Shown here one piece after another: positions 24,895 to 30,698 of a DNA stretch of 39,203 nucleotides (the stretch's first letter is position 1; each line of letters begins with the position of its first letter). Location of the stretch: the IMG/VR virus record IMGVR_UViG_3300050821_016912, positions 1 through 39,203 of that record. One strand, written 5' to 3'. A program made the position numbers and the translations under genes. The stretch is from a virus. The notes beneath the pieces are model-generated. The model did no database searches, had not been told where the DNA came from, and was given only the letters and a program-made list of their open reading frames with translations.

Positions 24895-25044
24895 TTAGTA
24901 GCAATAAGTCGAACACGTACGATAAGCGCCAGAGCCGTAGCACGTTGAGGTGCAGGTGACTTGGGGGGTGGGGCGCTTGGATAAGGTCTCAGCACCGATG
25001 TCGGCTGAGATCACGAGCAGTAGGGTTGCGATCAGATATTTCAT
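24895..25044 (-). CDS. Secreted Cys-rich microprotein, 49 aa
   Basis: MKYLIATLLLVISADIGAET is a clear signal peptide with likely cleavage after ADIGA. The mature part is about 30 residues with four cysteines in two CxxxC pairs (C31, C35, C44, C48; TCTSTCYGSG and RTCSTYCY), rich in Thr, Ser and Tyr. AAGGAG lies 6 bases before the ATG, one of the best ribosome sites in the genome. It is probably exported to the periplasm or outside and disulfide-bonded. No family is recognised; candidates are a superinfection or envelope-interaction factor. Confidence 0.72.
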   Translation of the reverse strand: MKYLIATLLLVISADIGAETLSKRPTPQVTCTSTCYGSGAYRTCSTYCY

Positions 25045-25064
25045 AATAACTCCTTAGTTATTGG

Positions 25065-25169
25065 TCAAATGATTAAGTGCAGAAGGCACAGACCTAAAAA
25101 CGTGAGAAAGCCCAAAATCAAGGCTGCCCCAAGGGCTGCGCCGGGCGATGGTTCTTTAACTGGTTTCAT
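25065..25169 (-). CDS. Single-span membrane peptide, 34 aa
   Basis: MKPVKEPSPG then AALGAALILGFLTFLGLCLL and HLII: a basic N-terminus and one strongly hydrophobic span of about 23 residues. GAGGTG lies 5-6 bases before ATG, and the start overlaps the stop of the next upstream gene (ATGA). Function unknown; a holin-like or regulatory membrane peptide is possible. Confidence 0.6.
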   Translation of the reverse strand: MKPVKEPSPGAALGAALILGFLTFLGLCLLHLII

Positions 25170-25399
25170 TTATCACCTCTTGTGGGTTTTTCCCTGGCCA
25201 AAATCTCTTGGACTATTTCGTTAAAACGCTCAGGGCCTATGTCTTGGAGCAAAAAAGCGCCGCTGATGCAAAAAGTAAGATATGAAAAATAACTCTCATC
25301 CGAGTTTGGAAAAGCCTTGCGGTATTTTTCTGCTGCCGCGTACAAAGCGTCTACAATCACTGCTTTATGAGAGTGTTTAGGTTTCTTTTTTTTGTTCAT
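25166..25399 (-). CDS. Hypothetical protein, 77 aa
   Basis: Lysine/histidine-rich start (MNKKKKPKHSHKAVIVDALY) followed by helices with FPNSDESYFSYLTFCISG and IGPERFNEIVQEILAREKPT. ATGA overlaps with the genes on both sides tie it into a tight operon. No domain recognised. Confidence 0.65.
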   Translation of the reverse strand: MNKKKKPKHSHKAVIVDALYAAAEKYRKAFPNSDESYFSYLTFCISGAFLLQDIGPERFNEIVQEILAREKPTRGDK

Positions 25400-25671
25400 T
25401 TTCCCTCCAAAATGCGCTGCTCAACGGCGCGCAGAATTATTAGGCAACGAGACGCCTCTTGTACGGTGGCGCGCTTATTTTCCTCACGCGCCTTAATCAT
25501 CTCTTGGGCAAATTCATACTCATCCATCGTGAACCTGTGGCCCACCTGCTCGAACACGGTGATAAGCATTTGGCGGGCGTGGTTGTTGGCGTTGGCGCGG
25601 CTTCTGGCCAAAAACGGCACTCTAAACACGGTATGCTCCTTAAGCCTTCGAGCGGCGTTTGAGTTTTTCAT
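25396..25671 (-). CDS. Hypothetical protein, 91 aa
   Basis: Starts MKNSNAARRLKEHTVFRVPF and is nearly all helix and strongly basic at the N-terminal half (RSRANANNHARQML), then HRFTMDEYEFAQEMIKAREE and RCLIILRAVEQRILEGK. It could bind nucleic acid, but no motif is recognised. Overlaps the next gene by 4 bases. Confidence 0.62.
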   Translation of the reverse strand: MKNSNAARRLKEHTVFRVPFLARSRANANNHARQMLITVFEQVGHRFTMDEYEFAQEMIKAREENKRATVQEASRCLIILRAVEQRILEGK

Positions 25672-25672
25672 T

Positions 25673-25768
25673 TTAAAGCCCCCAAACCGGCAGGCCTAAA
25701 AAGCCGGCGGCGGTAAATAGGGCCAAAAGGGATAAGAAAAGGCAGAAAGCAAAGGCTTCAGTGTTCAT
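25673..25768 (-). CDS. Single-span membrane peptide, 31 aa
   Basis: MNTEAFAFCLFLSLLALFTA plus AGFLGLPVWGL; almost the whole peptide is a hydrophobic span. ATG at 25768 overlaps the stop of the gene upstream (TAG/ATG overlap by 4). The ribosome site is weak (GGACGGTG). Second membrane peptide in this set of mini-genes. Confidence 0.5.
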   Translation of the reverse strand: MNTEAFAFCLFLSLLALFTAAGFLGLPVWGL

Positions 25769-25977
25769 TGGGCACCGTCCAAAGCGTGGTCGATTAAAAT
25801 TTGGAGCATGCCAAGGGTTTTTGCGGAAAGGCCAACGGGAAGGTTTAGGCCTTGCTCGCAGCAATGGGCATGCCATCCGGCGCCACCAAATGTTTTTTGA
25901 ATATAGACGCCACGGTAAAAATACCGCCCGGCGGTTTTATTCGTCGATTTTTCGAGTTTATGGGTCGTTGTTTTCAT
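25765..25977 (-). CDS. Hypothetical protein, 70 aa
   Basis: ATG at 25977 is chosen because GAGGT lies 7 bases before it; an upstream in-frame start at 26031 has none. MKTTTHKLEKSTNKTAGRYF, then YRGVYIQKTFGGAGWHAHCC is a small beta-like basic domain with Trp, His and paired Cys; the C-terminus (LSAKTLGMLQILIDHALDG) is a helix. First gene of the leftward mini-gene operon, read from the divergent control region. Function unknown. Confidence 0.62.
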   Translation of the reverse strand: MKTTTHKLEKSTNKTAGRYFYRGVYIQKTFGGAGWHAHCCEQGLNLPVGLSAKTLGMLQILIDHALDGAQ

Positions 25978-26040
25978 CTCATACCTCACTTGCCTTAAGG
26001 TATTGCACGCGGCGTGCCATCGTTGGATCACATATATCGC

Positions 26041-26056
26041 ATATATAATGTATATA
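26041..26056. promoter_or_regulatory. Operator-like 16-mer, left copy
   Basis: ATATATAATGTATATA, 15 of 16 bases the same as 26105-26120. It overlaps the likely -10 of the leftward promoter, for which TTGTCA (26075-26070 on the minus strand) and TACATT (26052-26047) are 17 bases apart. CATATATCGC at 26031-26040 gives a further related half-site. Confidence 0.55.
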
Positions 26057-26085
26057 ATCTAGACAGTATTGACAAAAATTGCCTC

Positions 26086-26113
26086 TTGAAACGGCAGCTT
26101 ATTTATATATAAT
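26086..26113 (+). promoter_or_regulatory. Sigma-70-like promoter of the small regulator
   Basis: TTGAAA (26086-26091), 16-base spacer, TATAAT (26108-26113). The ATG of the regulator is at 26120, so the expected start of transcription (about 6-7 bases after the -10) falls on or next to the start codon, which predicts a leaderless mRNA. Confidence 0.7.
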
Positions 26114-26120
26114 GCATATA
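26105..26120. promoter_or_regulatory. Operator-like 16-mer, right copy
   Basis: ATATATAATGCATATA covers the -10 box and reaches the first base of the regulator's start codon. Its near-identical partner is 64 bp upstream. This is the arrangement expected for autorepression by a ribbon-helix-helix dimer pair. Confidence 0.55.
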
Positions 26121-26296
26121 TGACCAAAAAGACGCGTGCCGACGCCCATATAACGATTTCGATCAGGCTGCCTGTAAGCCTCGTGAAAGAGTTAAAGCAA
26201 CTCTCGCTGACACCCGAGCATGAGGGGCGCTATCAGATTTTGATCCGCCATATCCTTTCAGACTACGTCCATAAGCATAAGGCTAAGAAACGTTAA
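26120..26296 (+). CDS. Ribbon-helix-helix (CopG/Arc-type) regulator, 58 aa
   Basis: MTKKTRADAH leads into the ribbon strand HITISIRLP (residues 10-18), then helix A (VSLVKELKQLSL) and helix B (EGRYQILIRHILSDYVHKHK). This is the size and layout of Arc/MetJ-type dimeric DNA-binding proteins. It is the only plus-strand gene in a long minus-strand block and its 3' end overlaps the endolysin gene's 3' end by 14 bases. There is no ribosome site before ATG; the promoter places the transcript start at the ATG. It probably represses its own promoter and the divergent mini-gene operon through the two 16-mers. DNA targets are inferred. Confidence 0.78.
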   Translation: MTKKTRADAHITISIRLPVSLVKELKQLSLTPEHEGRYQILIRHILSDYVHKHKAKKR

Positions 26297-26834
26297 TCAG
26301 TGTCAGCATGCGATCGGCACGATTCAGCCAACCTTTTAAAAATTCAGCCTTGTTGGCATCATGGAACACGATGTCACGGTATGAATCTTTCATTTGGTTC
26401 ACCAGTGCCTCGATAAACACGCGAGGATCAACGCTGTTTAATTTTAATAGCGTTTGAGGACCAAGCATGCCGTCAACTTTTAAAGCAGCGAGCGGCGCGT
26501 TTTTGTCCAAACAAACGGCATTGAGTATTTGTTGTGTAAGTCGCGCTGCAATAGAGGGCCCCCTGTTGACGCCGGTATCAAACACGCAAGTTGCCACAGG
26601 CTGGCTCTTGATTGAGCCGCCCAAAATCGATTGCCAGTAGCCGAGAAAATAAATCGTGCGCACCTCGGCTGGATTAATATTCCGCATGTAGTCTTCCGAG
26701 ATGGGCTTACCCTTAAACAGCATCACAGTGTCTTGGGTGAGGCCGAAGTTGGTGCATGAGCCGGGGGGATCGCCATCGACGAAGCCGCCTTCGTTCACAA
26801 GAGTGTATTTCAGTGCCGTGTCAAAGTCTGCCAT
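26283..26834 (-). CDS. Endolysin, GH108-type N-acetylmuramidase
   Basis: 183 residues. ALKYTLVNEGGFVDGDPPGS at residues 7-26 followed by TNFGLTQ matches the N-terminal catalytic pattern of GH108 lysozymes (H/N-E-G-G-Y/F ... D-P-G-G-x-T-N-x-G-I/L-T), with E15 as the likely catalytic acid. The second half (IYFLGYWQSI, FDTGVNRGPSIAARLTQQIL, VDGMLGPQTLLKLNSV) matches the peptidoglycan-binding part that usually accompanies GH108. It cuts the glycan chain of the murein at lysis. No signal or SAR sequence is visible, so it needs a holin. It lies with replication genes rather than the late operon. Confidence 0.85.
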   Translation of the reverse strand: MADFDTALKYTLVNEGGFVDGDPPGSCTNFGLTQDTVMLFKGKPISEDYMRNINPAEVRTIYFLGYWQSILGGSIKSQPVATCVFDTGVNRGPSIAARLTQQILNAVCLDKNAPLAALKVDGMLGPQTLLKLNSVDPRVFIEALVNQMKDSYRDIVFHDANKAEFLKGWLNRADRMLTLINVS

Positions 26835-27227
26835 TTACCCCGCCTGTTCTGCCATAAAGGCTTCCAGTATGATTTCAACACTTGGCGTTTCCCCAAAGCG
26901 TTTTTCTGCATTCACGACCAAAATTTGCCTGTCGTTTTCGATGATGCCGGCCTTTTGCAGCACGTCTAGGGGACCGCCTAAAAGGTTGTCGATGTCGGGC
27001 TCGTTGCTGCGGTTTTTAAACCGAAAAAGCATATAGGCTTTTAGCTGCCCTGGAAGGGGGAATCCTTGAGCGCGGTTGGCCCTGGTCAAGGCTCTCAACG
27101 CATCGGCTTCCCATTGCATGTAAACCTTTGAGGGCAAAATCAGCATGCGCCGCCGATTGGCAATCAAGCGCCTGGAGTTTTTCTTGATCGCCACGCGGCC
27201 GGGGATGATCACGTGAAAAAGCGTCAC
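26835..27227 (-). CDS. rusA: RusA-like Holliday-junction resolvase
   Basis: 130 residues from GTG overlapping the upstream gene (GTGA). FHVIIPGRVAIKKNSRRLIA holds the basic substrate-binding start, and EPDIDNLLGGPLDVLQKAGI with ENDRQI holds the RusA metal site: D78 and D80 of the PDIDN motif, D88 and D99. RusA resolves four-way junctions and supports recombination-linked replication and packaging. Its neighbours are the initiator-like protein and the endolysin. Confidence 0.88.
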   Translation of the reverse strand: MTLFHVIIPGRVAIKKNSRRLIANRRRMLILPSKVYMQWEADALRALTRANRAQGFPLPGQLKAYMLFRFKNRSNEPDIDNLLGGPLDVLQKAGIIENDRQILVVNAEKRFGETPSVEIILEAFMAEQAG

Positions 27228-28204
27228 GCGGTCACCTGCACCACTTGCTCGGCTGCCAGCGCCAGCATACTCGCAAGCTTTCGGTCGCGAAAATCATTGG
27301 CGGGCATTTGGCGAATGGCTGCAAAACCCCCCGGCACCTTAAGCGCCACGGCGAATAATTGCTCACCCAGGTGCTGGCGCAACCCCTCGGTTTTGCCAGG
27401 CGGGTTTTGGCGGATGGCATCGAGCACAAGTCTTGCCTGTTGGTCCCAGCCGCTGATTGGCTGATCCGGCCTTTGCGTGGGCATTTGCTTGGCATGCTTC
27501 ACCCAGCCACGGTCAAACCACGAGGACATAAACCTGGACCAGCCGCGAAGGGTTCTTGGCGTGCGGTGCGGATTGGCTTCGCACCAATTCAGCGCCTTGA
27601 TCACCTCGCGCTCCAAAAACTCTCGCTCGGGATAAAGTGCCGCCCACCGCGCTTTGGTACTTGGCGGCAGTTGAACAAATAACCCTTCGGGTGATTCCGG
27701 CTTAACCAGTTCTTTGGATTTGCGGCTCGGCGTTTTTACCAGCGCCAGCGCAACCTCGGGTTGTGCTGCGGTGGAAATAGATCCGTAAGGATCTATAGTA
27801 CTTGTCTGTATTGTAGTGTTCTGTTCTGTACTCGTACAGGTTTGTACGTGATCCGTACGGGTCCGTACGGATTCTAAAACCTTGACCATGCCGCGCTCAG
27901 AAAGCTTGACCAGGGCTGATCTCACCGCTTGCTGCGGTATGCCGGCCACGGTCTCGGCACGGCTTGGATATATCTCGGCAATGGCGCTGTTACGTTGCGA
28001 GGCCTTGCACAATATATATATAAAGGCCAGTTTTTCGACGGCCGATAAATAACATATATCGTCTTCTTCCAATATCCGGTTATTTAATGCGAACCAATGG
28101 GGCCTCTTTATATCCTTTCGCGGGTTATATTCCCCCCAATTTTGGATTTCGATTCGCACTGGCTCGCGCAAATCGTCGGCATTATAAGGTTCGTTTTTTA
28201 CCAT
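27224..28204 (-). CDS. Replication-initiator-like protein (winged-helix N-terminus)
   Basis: 326 residues. Residues about 30-110 (HWFALNNRILEEDDICYLSA, VEKLAFIYILCKASQRNSA, TVAGIPQQAVRSALVKLSER, GMVKV) form a winged-helix domain like those of phage replisome-organiser proteins. A Thr-rich linker (about 110-150) is encoded by the repeat cluster 27781-27872. The C-terminal part contains KALNWCEANPHRTPRTLRGW and SRFMSSWFDRGWVKHAKQM, a pattern seen in phage replication proteins near their helicase-loading end, and a helical tail. Ribosome site GGGGGGAG precedes ATG. It probably binds the origin and recruits host helicase; the family assignment is by pattern. Confidence 0.62.
   Translation of the reverse strand: MVKNEPYNADDLREPVRIEIQNWGEYNPRKDIKRPHWFALNNRILEEDDICYLSAVEKLAFIYILCKASQRNSAIAEIYPSRAETVAGIPQQAVRSALVKLSERGMVKVLESVRTRTDHVQTCTSTEQNTTIQTSTIDPYGSISTAAQPEVALALVKTPSRKSKELVKPESPEGLFVQLPPSTKARWAALYPEREFLEREVIKALNWCEANPHRTPRTLRGWSRFMSSWFDRGWVKHAKQMPTQRPDQPISGWDQQARLVLDAIRQNPPGKTEGLRQHLGEQLFAVALKVPGGFAAIRQMPANDFRDRKLASMLALAAEQVVQVTA
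27781..27872. repeat. GTAC-rich repeat cluster, candidate replication origin
   Basis: Six GTAC tetramers between 27798 and 27868. At 27851-27872 ATCCGTAC and GTACGGAT form a perfect 8-bp inverted repeat around GGGTCC; inside it CCGTACGG occurs twice (27853-27860, 27863-27870). A related ATCCGTAAGGAT is at 27781-27792. It lies in the part of the initiator-like gene that encodes a linker, as in lambda, where ori lies inside O. Confidence 0.5.
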
Positions 28205-28283
28205 TTATTGCTCCCCCCCGGTTGCATTTACGGTTTGTTGGATTTATGAAGTCTGGTTTCAGAAAGGATTAGGCTTAAGATGA
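28205..28283. other. Short intergenic stretch before the initiator-like gene
   Basis: Holds the strong ribosome site (GGGGGGAG) of the gene at 28204 and AT-rich sequence; no clear -35/-10 pair was found. Confidence 0.4.
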
Positions 28284-28516
28284 TGTCCAAATTTTGCCAC
28301 TGGAACCCCCTGCTTTTTGCTGCATTTGAGTGCGAATCAGTGCACAAATGGCACCGCCAAAACAGGTGGTTCCACTGCCAAGGTTTACTTTTAGAATTAA
28401 GGGCTTAGATAGGTTTTCGGGGAGTGGCGCAGCCTGGTAGCGCATCTGCTTTGGGAGACGCAAATGACCCTTGAAAACATTGAGGTTTTTGAAAAAGTGT
28501 CCAAATTTTGCCACTG
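28284..28516. other. attP region with arm-type repeats
   Basis: TGTCCAAATTTTGCCACTG occurs twice in direct orientation, at 28284-28302 and 28498-28516, on both sides of the tRNA-Pro half-gene. A degenerate inverted copy (GGTTCCACTGCCAA) lies at 28368-28381. The region ends 20 bp from the integrase stop. Repeated arm sites around a core, beside int, is the layout of tyrosine-integrase attachment sites. Confidence 0.78.
28418..28457 (+). other. tRNA-Pro(TGG) 5' half = attP core
   Basis: Reads as the first 40 bases of a proline tRNA: acceptor CGGGGAG, TG, D-stem GCGC, loop AGCCTGGTA, GCGC, A, anticodon 5' strand TCTGC and loop TTTGGGA with anticodon TGG, plus G. From there the sequence stops fitting (the 3' anticodon strand should be GCAGA but GACGC follows). 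The phage therefore carries only the 5' half of the gene, and crossover is expected in the D-arm to anticodon-loop interval of the host gene. Confidence 0.82.
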
Positions 28517-28536
28517 TGCCACGGTACTCTATAAAC

Positions 28537-29556
28537 TTATTTTGTTTCATTAAACTCTATTTGTATAAGTGAAGACACCACCCGCGTGTCCTCGATGGTG
28601 AAGTGCAGATAGGTCTTCTCGGCCTCATCGAGCGAAAGGCCAGCGTAGTGGCATATAAGCGCCGGGTTGACCGCTTCCTTGAACGAGCGGGTCAAAAAGG
28701 TATGCCGCAGATCATGAAAACGCCCAATGATGCCGGCATGCTTTTTACAAGACACCCAAGCTTTTTGATTCGACCGATAGGGAAAAACAAATCCGCTTTC
28801 GGCGGCGGCGACGCGAGCCTTAAGGCCCATCAAACAAGCATCGGATATGGCAAAAGACCTGGCTTTGCGGATCTTGGTTTTAAATTCGGGCAAGTGAATG
28901 GCGCGCACCGTAAAATCAATATCGCAGCATTCCAATTTTAATATCTCCCCTTTTCGCATCCCCATCGTGATCGCCATCAGTATCTGCAGGTGCAAATCGC
29001 CCGTGGCATGTTCAAGAAGGCGTTTGATTTCAGCGGGCTCAAAGATTTTTCCGGCTTTGCGCTCCGGGTCCACATCCTCAAGCATGGGGAGCTTTGGGAT
29101 TTTCCCATTGCGGTGCAGCCAGTTTAAAAACATCGCGAGGTATTTGCGGTCGTTAAAAAATTTGCGCTCGGCTGCGATCTGCCGTTTGTGTTGCACATAG
29201 CGAATCCATTCGGATTCAGTTATATCCTGCACCCGGTATGACCCGAAGTACGGGCCGAGGTGCAAATCCCAATGCCCCTTGATCGATTCATAGGTTCTTT
29301 TTGCTTTGGATTTTTTCAGTTCTAAAAATTCAGGGAAAGCGTCCGCGACCAACAGGGCTTGGCCCTTCCATTTGGGCTTGGAGCCAAGAAAGGCCGAAAT
29401 CTGTTCATCCCTGCGGACTTGGGCTACGCCCAGCTCGGAAGTCTGAAGTGATCTCTCAAGCACGCCCCTGCCGGCCTTAAAAAGGCGGACCCAAATCCAT
29501 TTCCCCCGCCTAAATAAATGATGATTGGCGTTACCCTTAATTTTTTCATACTTCAT
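28537..29556 (-). CDS. int: Tyrosine-family integrase
   Basis: 339 residues with an N-terminal arm-binding part, a SAM-like core-binding domain (about 65-160, VADAFPEFLELKKSKAKRTY) and a catalytic domain. Catalytic residues are visible: R201 in TMGMRKGEIL, a Lys in FKTKIRKAR (227-231), H281-x2-R284 in FHDLRHTFLT, H303 in ICHYAGLS, and Y316 in KTYLHF. It recombines attP with the host tRNA-Pro gene. It directly adjoins attP, and its start overlaps the excisionase stop by 4 bases. Confidence 0.95.
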   Translation of the reverse strand: MKYEKIKGNANHHLFRRGKWIWVRLFKAGRGVLERSLQTSELGVAQVRRDEQISAFLGSKPKWKGQALLVADAFPEFLELKKSKAKRTYESIKGHWDLHLGPYFGSYRVQDITESEWIRYVQHKRQIAAERKFFNDRKYLAMFLNWLHRNGKIPKLPMLEDVDPERKAGKIFEPAEIKRLLEHATGDLHLQILMAITMGMRKGEILKLECCDIDFTVRAIHLPEFKTKIRKARSFAISDACLMGLKARVAAAESGFVFPYRSNQKAWVSCKKHAGIIGRFHDLRHTFLTRSFKEAVNPALICHYAGLSLDEAEKTYLHFTIEDTRVVSSLIQIEFNETK

Positions 29557-29729
29557 GCGGTCTGTATTTTCCTATTAAACCACTTCATAACGTCGTCCTT
29601 TTCAAAAATCAGCCGTCGGCCTATCTTGCGGCACTTTAAAAGGCCGCGCTTTTTTTCGTTGTGAACATGCCTGACAGAGCAATGGGCCATCTCAGCCACT
29701 TCCTCGATAGTCAAAAACGTTAGTTTCAT
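29553..29729 (-). CDS. xis: Excisionase-like MerR/AlpA-type HTH protein, 58 aa
   Basis: MKLTFLTIEEVAEMAHCSVR is the HTH_17 start (L-T-x-E-E-V-A-x-x-x-x-x-S-x-R), followed by VHNEKKRGLLKCRKIGRRLI and FEKDDVMKWF, the usual wing of such domains. Small proteins of this type just upstream of int act as directionality factors or int regulators. AAGGGG lies about 9 bases before the ATG. Whether it drives excision or regulates int cannot be told from sequence. Confidence 0.8.
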   Translation of the reverse strand: MKLTFLTIEEVAEMAHCSVRHVHNEKKRGLLKCRKIGRRLIFEKDDVMKWFNRKIQTA

Positions 29730-29746
29730 CTCCCCACCCCTTTTTT

Positions 29747-29977
29747 TTATCTCCTAAAAAATAACAAAAGCCCCATGCCTAACTGCATCCCGAGCCAAAA
29801 TGTATCGGACGCGATTTGCAGCGTGGATGCCTCACACCGGATGTGAAGGGCTAAGATGACCAACTGAAAGGTGAACAAAACCCACAACGCAAGCTTTGAA
29901 AGCCTGATGATTTTTTTGTTCTGCTCGATTTCCTTGTCGACCTTGGCCACGATTTCATTAATCTCCTTGTCATCCAT
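29747..29977 (-). CDS. Two-span membrane protein, 76 aa (holin candidate)
   Basis: A charged N-terminal helix (MDDKEINEIVAKVDKEIEQN) with coiled-coil spacing, then LALWVLFTFQLVILALHI and a second span FWLGMQLGMGLLLFF ending FRR. Size and topology (N-in, two spans) fit a class II holin, but it is far from the endolysin and next to xis, so a holin role is only possible. It starts directly after the stop of the TnpB-like gene. Confidence 0.55.
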   Translation of the reverse strand: MDDKEINEIVAKVDKEIEQNKKIIRLSKLALWVLFTFQLVILALHIRCEASTLQIASDTFWLGMQLGMGLLLFFRR

Positions 29978-30307
29978 TTAGCCTGCCTTAACGATTCTCA
30001 CCGAAGGCTGAAGCTTTGAGCGTATGGATTTTTCTACAGCCTTTTGAAAGCTCATCTCTGAGCCGCCAAAAAACTCTGGCAGATACTGGAGTGCCTCAAG
30101 CGGCACGCGTCTTTTCTGGTTGTTAAAATAAACAAGGTAGCTATTGCCTGCCAGAACCTTAAAGGCCGTAAGACTATGGTTTAAAAAGACCAACAGATCA
30201 CCCTTGCTAAGCTTGCCAGCATCAATTTTCGCATCCTTTAAGACCTGGGTGAGGCCCTGAAACGACATTCTCATATCGACGTTAAAAAACACTCTTGCGA
30301 TTCTCAT
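29978..30307 (-). CDS. IS66 TnpB (Orf2)-like protein, 109 aa
   Basis: The N-terminus RVFFNVDMRMSFQGLTQVLK matches IS66 Orf2, in which a V-x-D-M-R-K-S/G-F-x-G-L motif is diagnostic (here D11-M12-R13, F16, G18-L19). KGDLLVFLNHSLTAFKVLAG then YLVYFNNQKRRVPL takes the place of the family's G-x-L-F-V-F-x-x-x-R-x-D-x-I-K-x-L and L-x-x-K-x-L-E segments. In IS66 this small protein is needed with TnpA and TnpC for transposition; its own activity is unknown. No TnpC or terminal repeats are here. The start overlaps the TnpA-like stop by 4 bases. Confidence 0.65.
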   Translation of the reverse strand: MRIARVFFNVDMRMSFQGLTQVLKDAKIDAGKLSKGDLLVFLNHSLTAFKVLAGNSYLVYFNNQKRRVPLEALQYLPEFFGGSEMSFQKAVEKSIRSKLQPSVRIVKAG

Positions 30308-30579
30308 GTGAGGCTCTCAATCATGCGGGCGACTTGGTCGGCATCGCAGACGACGATGGCCACCTTTTTTGTCTCTGTTTTAAGAGGGATTTCCAAAAAC
30401 GCTTTTGGCTTGAGCAGGGCCTTTGGAGCGTCGCCTCTCAGCCTGCCGTAATAAGTCGAGATGTGTATTTGAGCTTTTTTACAGGCCTCTTTAACTGTCA
30501 TGCCGCCGCCGTCGACAAGGGCCTTTGCTTCGTTAAATCGTTTGTTGCGTTCGTTGATAACTTCGTCTTTTTGCGTCAA
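30304..30579 (-). CDS. IS66 TnpA (Orf1)-like HTH protein, 91 aa
   Basis: TTG start at 30579 with AAGGGGACACC just upstream; a longer start would only read through the small membrane gene at 30612. NKRFNEAKALVDGGGMTVKE and ACKKAQIHISTYYGRL form a helix-turn-helix like the transposase Orf A proteins of IS3/IS66. The C-terminal tail AFLEIPLKTETKKVAIVVCD and ADQVARMIESLT has the strand-then-helix ending of IS66 TnpA (V-x-I-x-x-x-x-D-x-x-x-x-x-x-x-x-L). Together with the TnpB-like gene it forms the order of an IS66 tnpA-tnpB pair. Could also be a general phage HTH; the pairing favours the IS66 reading. Confidence 0.55.
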   Translation of the reverse strand: MTQKDEVINERNKRFNEAKALVDGGGMTVKEACKKAQIHISTYYGRLRGDAPKALLKPKAFLEIPLKTETKKVAIVVCDADQVARMIESLT

Positions 30580-30611
30580 GGTGTCCCCTTTGGTGTTTGT
30601 GGTTGCGAAAA

Positions 30612-30698
30612 TTATTTGGTTCTTACACACATAATTAAAAAAGTGACCACGGCCCAGAGTAATAAAATCCATAATGCGAGGAAAACCCCGTCGCTCAT
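30612..30698 (-). CDS. Single-span membrane peptide, 28 aa
   Basis: MSDGVFLALWILLLWAVVTF and LIMCVRTK: one hydrophobic span with a basic end. GAGG lies 7 bases before the ATG and the start overlaps the stop of the preceding gene by 4 (ATGA), which supports translation. Function unknown. Confidence 0.5.
   Translation of the reverse strand: MSDGVFLALWILLLWAVVTFLIMCVRTK

Noticed and set aside
26069-26097. TTGACA at 26069 as -35 of the small regulator
   Set aside because: The sequence 17 bases downstream is GGCAGC, not a -10 box; TTGAAA at 26086 gives correct spacing to TATAAT.
28418-28457. A functional tRNA gene
   Set aside because: Only the 5' half up to the anticodon loop matches; the 3' anticodon strand, T-arm and acceptor 3' strand are absent.
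28275-28550. 91-aa open frame on the minus strand over attP
   Set aside because: It reads through the tRNA half and both arm repeats, so its sequence is explained by the attachment site; composition is not protein-like.
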